Positions 52,301-62,280 of a DNA stretch of 64,000 nucleotides are shown here, piece after piece. Position 1 is the first letter of the stretch. Each line of letters starts with the position of its first letter. The notes under the pieces are model-generated. The model made no database searches. It was given only the letters and a program-made list of their open reading frames with translations, and was not told the origin of the DNA. The position numbers were made by a program, and so were the translations under genes. Source of the stretch: Ifrita kowaldi (taxonomy: Eukaryota; Chordata; Aves; Passeriformes; Cinclosomatidae). The stretch lies in NCBI GenBank assembly GCA_013398055.1, contig VZRS01009471.1:595703-659702 (forward strand), read 5' to 3'.

Positions 52301-55300
52301 TGCTGGCTTGGCTGCTAACGATGCTCTCAAATCCCAGACTTTAACGAGGGCTTCCTCCCAGGGCTCATAAACCCCCCCAGCGCAGTGGGAGGGGGCTGGC
52401 ACCGCTCCACCACCCAGCCAGTTATTCCAGCTGCGAATCCCAGCATTCCAGGATGCAGCAGCAACATCTGCCATCCAGCCAGACCTCCCCTGCTCCCTGT
52501 CACACCTGTCTGGGGGACACTGAGCTGGGGGGTGCCAGCACAGACCTCCCCAAAACATCCACTTCATGCACAGACTCAGACTCTGCATCTGTTCAAGGGG
52601 GCTGGAGCATCTTAGAGGGAGCAAAGAGCTCCTCTTTCCCCAGGAAAGGCAGAAGGGCTTGCAAACATGAGCTAAACCTGCACAGGAAGACTCTTGCAGC
52701 ACCCAGGGACAGAGAGAGCCCGGTGCCACAGGGGTGGCACTTGCTCCAGGGGGCACAGTGCCTCATTATCCCACAGCACAGGACAGACCTGGCCCAGCCA
52801 TTAGCCAGGTACTGAACACGTGCTGATCCCCCAGCACCAAAGTCTCCCAAGGGAAAGAGAGGAAAACACGAGGACACTGCCCAGCCATGGCCGCTGGCAC
52901 TGCCCGAGCACCACAGGGGTCACAGCAACCGCTGGAGCTCCCAAAGAGATGCTCTGCCTGCACTTTTCGGGAAAGGCAAAGCTGCCTGCACCTCCATGGC
53001 CTTGTCACAAAAGGGCAAAACTCAGCTGGGTTTAAGCAGCCTGCCAACTTCCAACCACCCTCCCTCCTCGCCTCAGCGTAACAGGTTTCCTGTTCCCTGC
53101 TGCCAAATTTATTGCATTTGCACATGCAAACAGCAGCCAGTCCCTCCTGCCTGTGTTGCCACACTGTCCCCAGGGCATCACCTGGATGTCCACTGCAGGT
53201 TCAAAGCTTTTCCTCCTGGTGTGCTTTCCTATCAGGCACCTGACAGCACCCTCACCACTTTCCATAACCTCCTAAACCCACAATTTGCTAATAATTTGCA
53301 AACCCCTCCGGAGAGCTCAGCTCTTTCCGTTCCAGTCGCAATGCTGATTGTGCCATTAAAAAGTAATATTGGGCTGCTGATGGGCAGGCAGTATGCACTT
53401 GATTTGGGGAAAGACAGCAGAATTTGATTAATAATTCATTAATTTAATTAAAGGCCAGGTCAGCAGCCGGACTGCATTGTCAGAGCTGGTTTGGGAGCGC
53501 TGCCAGCTCACCCAGCTGAGGATCTGGCTGGCTTGATCCTCCCTGCATTATTTTCATGTGCATCTTCCAGCTGAAGCCCAACTGGAAGACATAAATAACA
53601 GTGAGCTGGCTGGGCACGGGAGGGATTGCAGCATGTTTCCACCAGCAGGGCCACAAGGAGGAAAGGAGAGGATTAGTTCTGTGGCTCTGGAGGTTTATGG
53701 CATCATTTAAGGAACAAACAAAATGGAATAATTGGAATGCATCCTCCTCAGCTCTGCTGGGACAGGCAGCAGACCCCCAGGCATGCTCTGCTGAATGCAC
53801 AGCCCCAGCGGAAGGGCTGGGGGGTACAACCCACCCAGAGGCAAAAGCACCCTGCAGCTGGTCCCCTCTGCCTCTCACCCTCCCTGGATAACCAGCCCCA
53901 GTTCCCAGGGAAGCCTTCCCACTCAGGCTGCCTGCAGCAGCACCCAGCACTGGCCCTTCACCCACGCCTTGGCCGGGGATGCGCGTGGGAGAGCCGCTTC
54001 CAGAGACAGGGAATCTTGGTGAAAATTAAAAGTTCTTCTAGTTCTTCCAGAAAAAGGGGAAACCTTCCCGAGACACAAAACCTGCGTCAGAAATGGATAC
54101 TTTTTTTCTCTTTTCTGCTGTTCTCTACTGCCTGATGCTTGGCAGGGTGAAGAGCCTCAGCTTTGGGGGGCCCCCCTGGCCAGTTCCACCTCCCCATCCG
54201 ACCCTGTGTGATGGCACCCTACCTGCCACCTCCACGATGTCCCCAGGGACGATGTCGCGGGCGCGGATCCGCTGCACCCCGCTGCGGTCGGCGCGGATCA
54301 CCTTCCCCATCTCAGGCTCGTACTCCTTCAAGGCCTCGATGGCACTCTCAGCATTTCTCTCCTGCAAGCAGAGAGGAGCAGAGCTGCTGGTGCTGGAGCT
54401 GCTGGTGCCAGCAAGCTCCTTCCCCACCCGTTGCAAAGACAGGAAAACCCAAACCCCGGCCCTGGCTTTGGAATCCATTGACACCATGGATGGGACAAGT
54501 GCCACGGCTTCAGCCTCTGCAAAATGATTCCTGCTGGTTTAAACCGCACCAGATCCTGGACATTGCCTGGACCTTTGGGGTTGATCATCCCATTCTTGGT
54601 TTGGGAAGCAGCATATCCCAACCAACTGTATTTTTCCCCATCCCCAACCCCACCTCAAGCTGCAGATAAATAAATGGCCTGATAATGAATAGATACAAAA
54701 GAGGAGCATCACTGGCTGAGGTGTTTACTCATCTCCCAGGAGGGACACAGTGAGGCAAGGGGCAACAGCCACTGTGGCTGCCTGGTGGAGAGGGCAAAGA
54801 GCTTCCCTTGGAAAATGCATTTGGCCCTGGCCAGGAGACGAGCAGTTTTTGCCTGGATAACTGCAAGATAAGCTCCAGCCTGCAAAAATTGCCAAAGAAA
54901 GACTGAAGGAAGAGCCAAGAGGCAGCCAGCGACTGAGCATCTGTGCAGGGGCATGGGGAAGCACGGCCAACATGAAAATTGAACCTTTGGGAAATGAGTT
55001 TCCAAGGGCAGGAAGCAACCAGACCTGAAGATGAAGGATGCCAGCCACGTGGAGCAGAGACCCCGGGGGCAGCTGGGGGGCTGTGCCTTACCTGCCACAC
55101 GCCCACCACAGCGTTGGCAATCAGGATCATGATAATGACAATGGGCTCCACAAACGCCGTCGTGGTCTCCTCTCCTTCTTCAAACCAGGCCAGGATCTGG
55201 TGGCAAGAGAAAAGAAGGAGCACAATGTGGTTCAAACAAGAGCAGCAACATTTTAAGAAGAATGATGGAAACAAGAGCCAAACAACAGGTGGTGTTTGCT

Positions 55301-56892
55301 GGAGAGGAAACAACCCGGAGGTGGCCAGAGCCACAGGGCTTGGTCAAAGAGTGGAATTGCCATATCCCACTGCTGGAGCCTTCACTCCTCTGCTGGGACA
55401 ACCTAATGCATTGAGCAAGTGGGGCTGGAGCAAACAGCCATGCAATGCCTGGATGAGTGTTTGCACCAGGAAAGCCTCTCTCTTTGTGTTTAGTGCACCT
55501 GTGGGGAGACCGTGGCCATGAGCTGATGAGTGGGGAGACCAGGCAGCACTGCAGCCCCTCCCGGGCAGCAGGTCAGTGATGCACCACGAGTAATCAGTGC
55601 AGTAAGAGCAGCTCTGCAGAGCAGGGACCGACCTTGTGGCTTCTACCACCCTGAGCCCCCTCTCCATCCTACAAAGGCCTCATACCATAGTACAAATGGA
55701 GCACACACACAAGTATTTCCACTCCATTTAACCGCTCATCGACCTGCGCTGTGTCAACACAGCAACACCTCTCTGCTCTGTCACGGAGGCACAAGGACCT
55801 CTGGCACAGGGCTTCACACCTGCTTTACCTGCATTCACTTCATTGCATGTTGTTTTGGGAATGTACTAAACCCCACAAGGGACCAGCCTTCCCCCTTATC
55901 CACCCATGAGTCACATCCGAAAGGAAGAGGCAGGAGTCTCAGCTTTGCCATCCCTGCCAAACACAGCGACTACATTCAAAGAAATCAATCATTCTCCAGC
56001 AGCGTGATGGGAAACCTCCTCACACCCAAGGCAGATTGTGGGCAAAGCTGAACTGACAGTTCAGCACTGGGGCACTGCAAACCAGGCTCAAATCATCAGC
56101 CTGGAACAGCCCCACATAAACAGAAAGCAGCCCAGGGAGTTGTTTGATATCACTTTTGGATGGATCAGCATTACTGGAAAATCCTCCAGTCCCATCTTGA
56201 AGCAGCTGCAGTGATATTGCTATTACACCCTAGAAACCACTGCTCTGCTGCTGCATCTCCTTCATCTCACAGGCACCTGCCTGCCTTTCCTCTTTGGATG
56301 TCACCTGAGGCCAGATGTGCCCCAGAAGGTGCCACCCCAAGCTTCAGGTACTCACAAAGGACAGAAAAGCTGCCATCAAAAGGATGCGGACGAGTAGGTC
56401 TTCAAACTGCTCCAGTACCAACTCCCAGAGGGACTTCCCTGGTGGGAAAACATGAAGCCAAGCACAGTCAGTGCTCAAAAAAAATCCCCAGAGGACAGGT
56501 AATTTAGACCACTGAGGCCCTAAGACCCACAGAACCCCATCCCTGCTTGCTTCAGGGCTGCTCCGGTGCTCCTTGGCCGTGGGCACTGGTGAGGACATGC
56601 AGCATTGCAGGGGGGGTTCCTCTCTAAAATGAAATGCCCACCTTTCTGGCACTGCCCTGCTTTTACTGGCTCTGTTTTTAACTACTGGAACCAAATCCTC
56701 TGTGTTTCTATTCACAGAGGTAGCCTCACCATCACAGGGAAGCTCTGCTGTCAGCCCAGCTTTCTCTGGGATTAAAACCAAGATTAAAAGACCCCAAAGA
56801 TTCCCTCTTCCTTGTCCCCAGCACGCTCCACCCAGACTCAAGGCATGTACTGCCACCTCCAGCCCATGACTTACCTTCTTCTGCAGGGAGCT
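28287..56892 (-). CDS. ATP2A3: SERCA3 Ca2+-transporting ATPase, visible coding span (exons 2-21)
   Basis: P-type ATPase that pumps two Ca2+ per ATP from cytosol into the endoplasmic reticulum. Twenty exons join without a frame break and, with a standard 118-nt exon 1, give 999 residues, the usual SERCA3a length. Key residues fall at the canonical positions: actuator TGES 181-184, phosphorylated D351 in DKTGTLTT, nucleotide-site K515 in FVKGAP, hinge TGDGVNDAP with D703, and Ca2+ ligands E309, E771, N796, T799, D800 and E908. SERCA3 rather than SERCA1/2 is supported by the CGQYDGLVEL, LMRKECTLEF, VGCVGMLDPP, VYVGLATVGA and LKYLSRNH segments, and by synteny with P2RX1. The tail is LDGEEDKK. All introns are GT-AG. 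Smaller introns not listed separately hold nothing recognised. Confidence 0.97.
28307..34596 (-). other. ATP2A3 intron 20 (6.3 kb)
   Basis: The longest fully visible intron. It contains one single-base N (29729). No repeat family was recognised. Reading through the exon 20 donor would keep an open frame of about 80 codons to a stop at 34352. Long open frames such as 30531-31391 (plus) have no recognisable domain. Confidence 0.75.
29729..29729. other. Single N within ATP2A3 intron 20
   Basis: An undetermined base in otherwise ordinary sequence, next to a G-run (GTGGGGGGGTCG, from about 29692). Unlike the N at 1951, no flanking duplication is evident. Confidence 0.95.
34597..34714 (-). CDS. 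ATP2A3: ATP2A3 exon 20 (M10 and C-terminal end)
   Basis: Encodes residues 955-993 plus one base of G994: LIFQVTPLSWAQWVVVMKIS, then LPVILLDEGLKYLSRNHLD. It carries most of the M10 helix. Length is 118 nt, donor GTGAGC. The YLSRNH ending is SERCA3-specific. Confidence 0.97.
35333..35450 (-). CDS. ATP2A3: ATP2A3 exon 19 (M9)
   Basis: Completes S915 and encodes residues 916-954, VSENQSLLRMPPWLNIWLLG then AIIMSMALHFLILYVKPMP. It contains the SENQSLLRMPPW luminal loop and M9. Length is 118 nt. Confidence 0.98.
35880..36013 (-). CDS. ATP2A3: ATP2A3 exon 18 (L7-8 loop and M8)
   Basis: Encodes residues 871-914 plus two bases of S915. It includes the luminal loop CTEDNPIFEGIDC with the conserved cysteine pair, and M8 LSVLVTIEMCNALN with Ca2+ ligand E908. 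Length is 134 nt. Confidence 0.98.
36627..36712 (-). CDS. ATP2A3: ATP2A3 exon 17 (M7)
   Basis: Completes V842 and encodes residues 843-870, YVGLATVGAATWWFLYDAEG then PQVSFHQL. It has the SERCA3-like M7 and start of the luminal loop. Length is 86 nt. Confidence 0.97.
36816..37018 (-). CDS. ATP2A3: ATP2A3 exon 16 (M5-M6, Ca2+ ligands)
   Basis: Completes C774 and encodes residues 775-841. LLWVNLVTDGLPATALG supplies N796, T799 and D800 of both Ca2+ sites, followed by the L6-7 loop FNPPDLDIMDK and the start of M7. Length is 203 nt. It is separated from exon 17 by only 103 bases. Confidence 0.98.
37686..37906 (-). CDS. ATP2A3: ATP2A3 exon 15 (hinge GDGVNDAP, M5)
   Basis: Encodes residues 701-773 plus two bases of C774. 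[20 protein letters not shown] contains hinge-motif D703, and ISSNVGEVV carries M5 ligand E771. Length is 221 nt. Confidence 0.98.
37994..38329 (-). CDS. ATP2A3: ATP2A3 exon 14 (P-domain, MITGDNKGTA)
   Basis: Encodes residues 589-700: NNLTFVGCVGMLDPPRKEVT, the P-domain MITGDNKGTAVAICRR, the AYTGREFDELSPEEQRQACR segment, and CFARVEPAHKSRIVEYLQSF to ITAM. Length is 336 nt, phase 0. It is very CpG-rich and lies only 87 bases from exon 15. Confidence 0.98.
38785..39003 (-). CDS. ATP2A3: ATP2A3 exon 13 (N-domain)
   Basis: Encodes residues 516-588: GAPESVIERCTHVRVGTAKV, the basic/hydrophobic middle ending RIRDWGMG, then the DTLRCLALATHDSP core and a variable end MQLHDSAAFVHYE. It follows K515 directly. 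Length is 219 nt, phase 0. Confidence 0.98.
40075..40200 (-). CDS. ATP2A3: ATP2A3 exon 12 (N-domain, nucleotide site)
   Basis: Encodes residues 474-515: VIKQLMRKECTLEFSRDRKS, then MSVYCTPTGPGNNSAGSKMF and VK. F487 of the nucleotide pocket falls in TLEF, and K515, the FITC-reactive lysine of SERCA pumps, is the last residue. The exon is 126 nt. Confidence 0.97.
41011..41142 (-). CDS. ATP2A3: ATP2A3 exon 11 (N-domain)
   Basis: Encodes residues 430-473: SKKVYEKVGEATETALTCLV, then EKMNVFNTDLSKLSKVERAN and ACNS. E442 of the nucleotide site is in EATETAL. Length is 132 nt, phase 0. Confidence 0.97.
41342..41444 (-). CDS. ATP2A3: ATP2A3 exon 10 (N-domain entry, phospholamban-site region)
   Basis: Completes I395 and encodes residues 396-429: LKDEQPVQCGQYDGLVELAT, then ICALCNDSSLDYNE. 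Residues 397-402 read KDEQPV. SERCA1/2 carry KNDKPV or KDDKPV here, while human SERCA3 reads QGDQPV. Length is 103 nt. Confidence 0.97.
41445..44065 (-). other. ATP2A3 intron 9 (2.6 kb)
   Basis: No exon, repeat or RNA gene recognised. Confidence 0.75.
44066..44154 (-). CDS. ATP2A3: ATP2A3 exon 9 (P/N-domain linker)
   Basis: Encodes residues 366-394 plus two bases of I395: MFIMEKVEDTQCSLHEFSIT, then GSTYAPEGQ. Length is 89 nt. The donor GTGAGT directly follows AT. Confidence 0.97.
44895..44932 (+). repeat. (AAAT)n/(AAAC)n microsatellite
   Basis: AATAAATAAAC, then CAAACAAAC and four AAAT units. A compound A-rich simple repeat of 38 bp. Confidence 0.93.
46264..46675 (-). mobile_element. CR1 LINE 3' fragment in ATP2A3 intron 8
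   Basis: About 410 bp antisense to the + strand. It begins at the CR1 3' end (AGAGAATCACTGAATGATTT) and continues GGCAGGGACACCTTCCAC, CACCCTGTGCCAGGGCCTCC and CCCTTGTCCTG, ending near TCAGCCTGTCGATGTC. It is relatively well preserved, 5' truncated and non-coding. Confidence 0.95.
50007..50471 (-). CDS. ATP2A3: ATP2A3 exon 8 (M3-M4, phosphorylation site)
   Basis: The largest exon, residues 211-365. It starts GTNIAAGKAVGIVIATGVYT, contains M3 (VIFLVCIAVWVINISHF), M4 (SVALAVAAIPEGLPAVI, E309) and [20 protein letters not shown] with the phosphorylated D351. Length is 465 nt, phase 0, donor GTGAGA. It is CpG-rich. Confidence 0.98.
51003..51088 (-). CDS. ATP2A3: ATP2A3 exon 7 (A-domain, end of TGES)
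   Basis: Completes G182 and encodes residues 183-210: ESVSVIKHADPIPDPRAVNQ, then DKKNMLFS. E183 of the TGES dephosphorylation loop is the first full codon. Length is 86 nt. Confidence 0.98.
51475..51555 (-). CDS. ATP2A3: ATP2A3 exon 6 (A-domain)
   Basis: Completes V155 and encodes residues 156-181 plus one base of G182: GDKVPADIRIIEIRSTTLRV, then DQSILT. Length is 81 nt. The donor GTGTGTG overlaps a short CA/TG run. Confidence 0.97.
51556..54222 (-). other. ATP2A3 intron 5 (2.7 kb)
   Basis: Nothing recognised apart from ordinary non-coding sequence. Confidence 0.75.
54223..54361 (-). CDS. ATP2A3: ATP2A3 exon 5 (A-domain entry)
   Basis: Encodes residues 109-154 plus one base of V155: ERNAESAIEALKEYEPEMGK, then VIRADRSGVQRIRARDIVPG and DIVEVA. 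Length is 139 nt. Confidence 0.98.
55092..55196 (-). CDS. ATP2A3: ATP2A3 exon 4 (M1-M2)
   Basis: Encodes residues 74-108: ILAWFEEGEETTTAFVEPIV, then IIMILIANAVVGVWQ. This is the end of M1, the acidic luminal turn and M2. Length is 105 nt, phase 0. Confidence 0.98.
55197..56355 (-). other. ATP2A3 intron 3 (1.2 kb)
   Basis: Non-coding; no repeat family recognised. Confidence 0.75.
56356..56438 (-). CDS. ATP2A3: ATP2A3 exon 3 (M1)
   Basis: Completes G46 and encodes residues 47-73: KSLWELVLEQFEDLLVRILL, then MAAFLSF. The QFEDLLVRILL helix start is invariant in SERCAs. Length is 83 nt, donor GTGAGT. Confidence 0.98.
56875..56892 (-). CDS. ATP2A3: ATP2A3 exon 2 (18-nt microexon)
   Basis: Acceptor ACCCACAG and donor GTAAGT flank 18 nt that complete E40 and encode L41-P-A-E-E45 plus one base of G46. 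The SERCA family carries an LPxEEG microexon of this size here, and the phase fits exon 3. It is too short for any ORF scan. Confidence 0.93.
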
Positions 56893-57732
56893 CTGTGGGT
56901 TTTCACCAGCAGCCCAAGGAGCGCGATACAGCAAAAAATGATAAAAATAAAAAGATAATTAGCGATTTCGACCCAGACTAAAAATCCCTTCCCTTATGCC
57001 CAGCAGTTCACTCAGTACCCCAAAATGCAAATTTTTCTGCACACATTCCCACATCAAGGCAGCTTGTCCTCAAACTTCTCAGTCCAACACCAAGTAAGCA
57101 GCCCTGGAAACATCGTTTCCCTGCTGCAAGTGGCTCCGGCAGCATTTATTCCTACACTCAGCCTGCCTAAAAAAATACTCTTCAGGAGCTGCCCTCTCCA
57201 AATCCAAGACACAGAAGTCCAACCACCCCATAAAATGCCCTGCCAGAAACCCAGTACAGCCCCACTGGGGACTGTAACTTTCAGACCATGTTTCCTATTA
57301 ATCTGTTGTACTTTACAGCCTGCAACACTCTAGGAAACAAATCCAAAGCCAACGCTCAGCTGCTCCAAGCTGTCCCCCTGAACCCACCCCAGTGGGTGCA
57401 GAGCCTCAACCACTGCTCCCAGCCAAACCGAAGCCCAGTCACCTGCAGAACCTGAGAGAAAGCCAAGGGCTCCCAAACACCCATCACAGCTTCCCCAGGA
57501 TTCCCACATCCCCAGGAGGTCGCCGTTACCTTCGCAGGCACCGACGGGTCCTGCTGGACGATGCACAAACCCTGGTACCCTGCAAGGGAATCCTCCTGCT
57601 CACACACGGGATGTGCTGGCCCTGCTGTGGGCCAGCTGGGCCCAGGACTGTAAGGTCCTGCGCCCAGAGAGGGCTCAGGAGTGACCCCCCTGATTTTGGT
57701 GGCTCACGGGTGCTTGTCTCCGTTAGCACCCA

Positions 57733-58109
57733 TTAGAATCCCAGAGTGGTTTAGGTTGAACGGGACCTCAAAGACCATCCTGTTCCACCCCCTGCCGTGG
57801 GCAGGGACACTTTCCCCTGTCCCAGGTTGCTCCAAGCCCTATCCAGCCTGGTCTTGAAAATTTCGAGGGATGGGGCAGCCACAGCTTCTCCAGGCACCCT
57901 GTGCCAGGGCCTCCCCACCCTCACAGGGAAGAATTTCTTCCCAATGTCCCATCTAACCCTGCCCTCTGGCAGTGGGAAGCCATTCCTCTTGTCCTGTCAC
58001 TCCATCCCTTGTCCAAAGCCCCTCTCCAGCTCTCCTGGAGCCCTTTTAGGCAGTGGAAGGGGCTCTGAGGTCTCCCCAGAGCCTTCTCCTCTCCCCAGAT
58101 CTCTCAGCG
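57733..58109 (-). mobile_element. CR1 LINE 3' fragment in ATP2A3 intron 1
   Basis: About 375 bp, antisense to the + strand. It starts TAGAATCCCAGAGTGGTTTA, with GGGCAGGGACACTTTCC, CACCCTGTGCCAGGGCCTCC and CCTCTTGTCCTGTCACTCC. It closely parallels the copy at 46264-46675. Confidence 0.95.
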
Positions 58110-58157
58110 TACTTCTGCACCCCCACTGGGGTGACAAGAAACAGGTGGCAGCTCTGG

Positions 58158-58214
58158 GTTAATGGTTGGACTCACTGAATCTGGAGGTTTTTTCCACCCG
58201 TAACAATTCTATGA
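58158..58214 (+). mobile_element. CR1 LINE 3' end remnant, opposite orientation
   Basis: GGTTAATGGTTGGACTCACT, then an AGGTTTTTTCCACCC-like segment and a terminal CAATTCTATGAT. It sits 48 bp from the preceding copy in inverted orientation. Confidence 0.8.
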
Positions 58215-61200
58215 TAAAACAAGATGTTTCTCCAGCTCCTTGTGTTTCTGGGAGGGAATAAGGGACCAGATGAGTCCATGAGGAATCAGCCCGAGGCAGA
58301 CACTGATGCCCCACCACTGTGGCTGTCTCCAAACACCCCCAGAGTGGAGCCCTAAGCGAGAGCAGGAATTGAAATCTGCTCATCTGTTTTCCATTACCTA
58401 TTTTCATTCAGAGGAATGAAAAAAACCCCCAAACCAAACCCACCTTCACTAAACCAACCAGTGAAAACAAGAAGCCTGAATGTGTTCATGCTTCAAACTG
58501 TACCAGCTCCTCAGTGCTCACAGACACACCCACTATGAGTTGTTTTAAACTCATGTTCCCCCTGGCTCAGGCTGCTCTGATCCACTGCCCCTGTGAGACA
58601 CAGACCAGGACATAATGCCTGTAATTATTTTTATAGAAAAAAAAAAAAATCTTGGAGGAGCTTCAGCATTTCAAATCACTCTACAGAGCGTGTCAGAGCA
58701 AAGTGGCTCTTGTCCTCTCACAGCCAGCTCCTCTCCACCCCCAGCTTCCTCTCCCCAGCCCAGAGAGCCTCCAAAACTAAAAGTAGAAGAGATCTGCTGC
58801 TGCTATTTCCATCCAGACTCCACTTTTAAGGGTGCAAGCGTGCAAGGTAAGAGGGCTAAGGGCAGGCAGGTGTCCTGGGGGAGGCAGCTGGGGGTCCCAC
58901 AGGTCTTGGCTTGGCCGGGGTGCCCAGGGGTGACTTTCCACCCTGAGCAGCCACCCGAAACACCACAGTGCTCTCAATGCTTCTCCCACACCGTGTTTGC
59001 ATGCAGACTGGCAGCAATGCCGTTCACAGAGCCGGGACTTTGCATGAGATCTTGATTAAAGCACGAAAACGGGTTTCTGTGAACTCAGGAAACACGTGCA
59101 CTGGGGCAGGCAGCTGAAACACCGCAGTGGCACCATGCCACTGTGCCATTGCTGTCACCAAACCTCAAACACAGCAATGCTGCTGCAGGCACCTCCCAAA
59201 ACCCAAATTTTGAGTATAGTGATATCCAGGCAGCTCCCTGCTATCAGGGACTCCTTCCACCGCTGTTCATGTGGCAGCTTAGCACCAAACACCCAGAGGA
59301 AAACGGCAGAAAGGCACAATAAGCCCATATTTTTGGGTCTGAATCGATAAAAACACACTGGAAAACAGGGAGGTTTGGTGCTGGAGCTTCTTCCTGTCAC
59401 ATCCAAAGACTCACTAGAAATAAGAGGGTTTGCTACTCACCAGCACACGAGTTCAATGTGAGTCAGCCCCGTCGCACCAGCAGTGCTGCTATGTCCCATC
59501 CGGCCGGGAAACCCGCCACAGGCAGGGAACCAGCAAAATCCCAAATCTGCCATTCCTTTGGGACAACATGGTGAGTGCAAACAGGATGGAATGGAAACTC
59601 CTGGCTGGCACCTGAATAGCCCCTTTCTTTGGATGGTGGCTCAGCACAGAAAGCCCACTCTGGGCACGAGCTCCCTGATACAGCCAGAACACAAATGCAG
59701 CGACACCATCAAGGGTAGAAAGTGGTAATGGTGGCTCAGGGAATCCCAAAGTGGGTCACCCACATGCACCATAAATATCCAGCTTCCCCAGCTGAGCAGT
59801 CCCATCACAGGACCTGCAGCTTGTGGACACACCTGCGGTTCCTCTGCTCCTGCTCTTTGGCATCGCAGCTTTTGAGAGCAGAGCCAAGAAAGTGGAGATA
59901 TCCCAAGGGGCGATGGGAGCCTGGATGTCACAGGGCCAATCCCAGCAGCCAAAGAGCCCCGTCCCCTCTGGGTTAAGGCACCCCCAGTCCCACCACCTCA
60001 GAGGGCTTTGCCTTGCAGGGACACATCCACAGCTCCCGGGACTGCTGAGCATTTGCAACTTGCTCTGAGCTTGTCACATCGCAACATCTTTCCTCCATCA
60101 CGTCATGTGGTGACGTTGGCCCATACCAGGCTGCAAAATATCCATACAAGATGCTCTAAGGGTGCGCAAGGAGCCCGGCCACCCCGGGCAGACGTGGGGC
60201 TGGCATCGGGCTATTTTAGCAGGAGGTTAATCTCCAGCTCCTGCCAACTCAAACAGGGCTGGCAGCCCACGGGCTGGCGCCTGCAACATGGCAGGGCACG
60301 GTAATCAGGTGATGAAAAGGTAAATAAACACTGGTGCCACCCACGAGCACAGGCACAGGCGGCTGCCCCGGGGCTCTGGGACAGCCTCCGCGTCCCCGGG
60401 GAGACCCGGCCCCGCTTCCCGGCCAAAGCAAACACAAACTGCGACAGGGTGGCGTTGGGGGCGCTTCAAGGAAGCATTTGAGTTTCTCCTGCTGTAACAG
60501 GAGCAAAAATCCCTGGAGCACATCCCTATAGCAGCTGGTGTTTCTCCATCCTGCCCTGAGGTACTGCATCCCACTCTGCTTTGGGGGAAAGTGAGGCACC
60601 AGGTGACACTCTCACAGGCCAGCACGTGGCAAAGCAACCCCTGGTGCACATTCAGGTCCAGGGTGCAATCCACAACAGCAAACATCCTGCAGGGTGAACA
60701 CTGAAATTCCGTTTTCCCCCACCATTTCAGGAGCTTCCCTTGGATAAAATCAGATTTCCCTCATGGGAAATACTTCTGCCCCCAAATGATGTAGGAAGAG
60801 CACGATGCCCTCTGGGGGAGTAATGATGAGCATCACGCCCAGGCCCAGCTTTCTTCTCTAAATAACTTAATTCAAGCTGTATTTCTATGTTGTAAACACA
60901 TTTGTTTTTTCCTGCCTTTAATATCCTTCCCCATATGCAGGGAAGGGGAAATGGATGCGCAAACTAAGGGATGCATCCAATTCCTTTGGACTTTGCTGAC
61001 AGGCAGTAAAATAGTAGTGAAAAGAGTAAAAAAACCCTAAAACAACCCCAGCTGGGAGAGCAGCTCCCATCCTGTGACATAAAGCAGGAACCCAGGCAGG
61101 GCTGCTCTGGGATCCTTCCACCATCCCACAAGACACCAGGCAGGATAAACTGTTATTTTAACTGGCTGCCTTTCCCAGGGCCGGCTGCAGGGGAAGGATC

Positions 61201-62125
61201 CCATCCTGGAGGGACATCTGCTCTGCCTCACCCCCGGTGACAGCCAGCACCGCACACCACCACTCCCCAAAACTGCTGGATTGCACGACCAGGACAGGCT
61301 TTGCCGGGGTGTTTTAACACACGCTCAGCCCATAAATCCCACCCGAGGATGGAGCGTGGGGCTGCTCCTCATCCTCGAGGCGAGAAGTGTGAAAACCAGC
61401 GTTTGCGAGCTAATCCTGGGTGTTTTAGCATTATCTGGGATGACAAACACTCAAAGCCTAATGGTGCTAATGCTCCCTGATGCTCCCAGAAGACAAAACA
61501 CAGTGATCCAAGTGCCTGGCTGTGTATGACCTAAACTCACCCACACCACTTTCCTTTTTGCACAGCTCCCCGCCAGAGCTTCCGAGCACCGCTGCCTCCC
61601 CGGAGCCGGCCCTGCACCTCCCGTCTTGCCAGGACTCTGCCCTTGTGCCAGGGCAGGAGGGGGCTCTGCTCGGCAAGAGAGGCACCCTCAGGGTGCAGCT
61701 GAAGGGACTGTGCCTGCTTCAGCTCCTGCCCGGCCTCCCTCACCCTCTGCCCCTGGGAGCTGAAGCTGGACCCACATCCCCACGGCTACCACACGCTACT
61801 GCCCCCGGATGGGGGGCAAACACACCCCAAAGCTCACTCAGCCTTCCACCAGAAAAGCCCTATACGTTAAACCCCAGCAGCCGAGCAGCCATCCGAGGCC
61901 CAGCAGGGCAAGGGGCGGCCCCGGGGCACCCCCTTGGCAGGGGCTCACTGACCCCGACCGCCCACGCATGGAAATGCCAGCCCTGGGCGGGCACAGCTGC
62001 AGTGGGAGCCCACGGGGCTGCAGCAACCCACATCTGCAGCTGTGCCGAGCTTCTGCCACCCGAGGAACACAGGAACGAACCCTGCGTTAAAAAGCACCTC
62101 GTGGGTGCAGGCACAGCATTGGGAG

Positions 62126-62280
62126 CACAGAATCACAGAATGGTGTGGGTTGGAAGGGAACTCAGAGACCATCCTGTTCCACCCCCCTGCCATGGGCAGG
62201 GACACGTTCCACTATCCCAGGTTGCTCCAAGCCCTGCCCAACCTGGCCTTGAACGCTTCCAGGGATGGGGCAGCCATCCC
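62126..62280 (-). mobile_element. CR1 LINE 3' end fragment in ATP2A3 intron 1
   Basis: Starts CACAGAATCACAGAATGGTG, then GGGTTGGAAGGGAACTC, CCATGGGCAGGGACACGTTC and CCAGGGATGGGGCAGCC. It is 5' truncated, about 155 bp. Confidence 0.95.

Noticed and set aside
36627..56892. Assignment of the pump to SERCA1 or SERCA2
   Set aside because: N-domain, M7 and C-terminal segments, and the P2RX1 neighbour, fit SERCA3 better, although some residues (IIEI, AVVGVWQ, KDEQPV) are shared with or resemble the paralogues.
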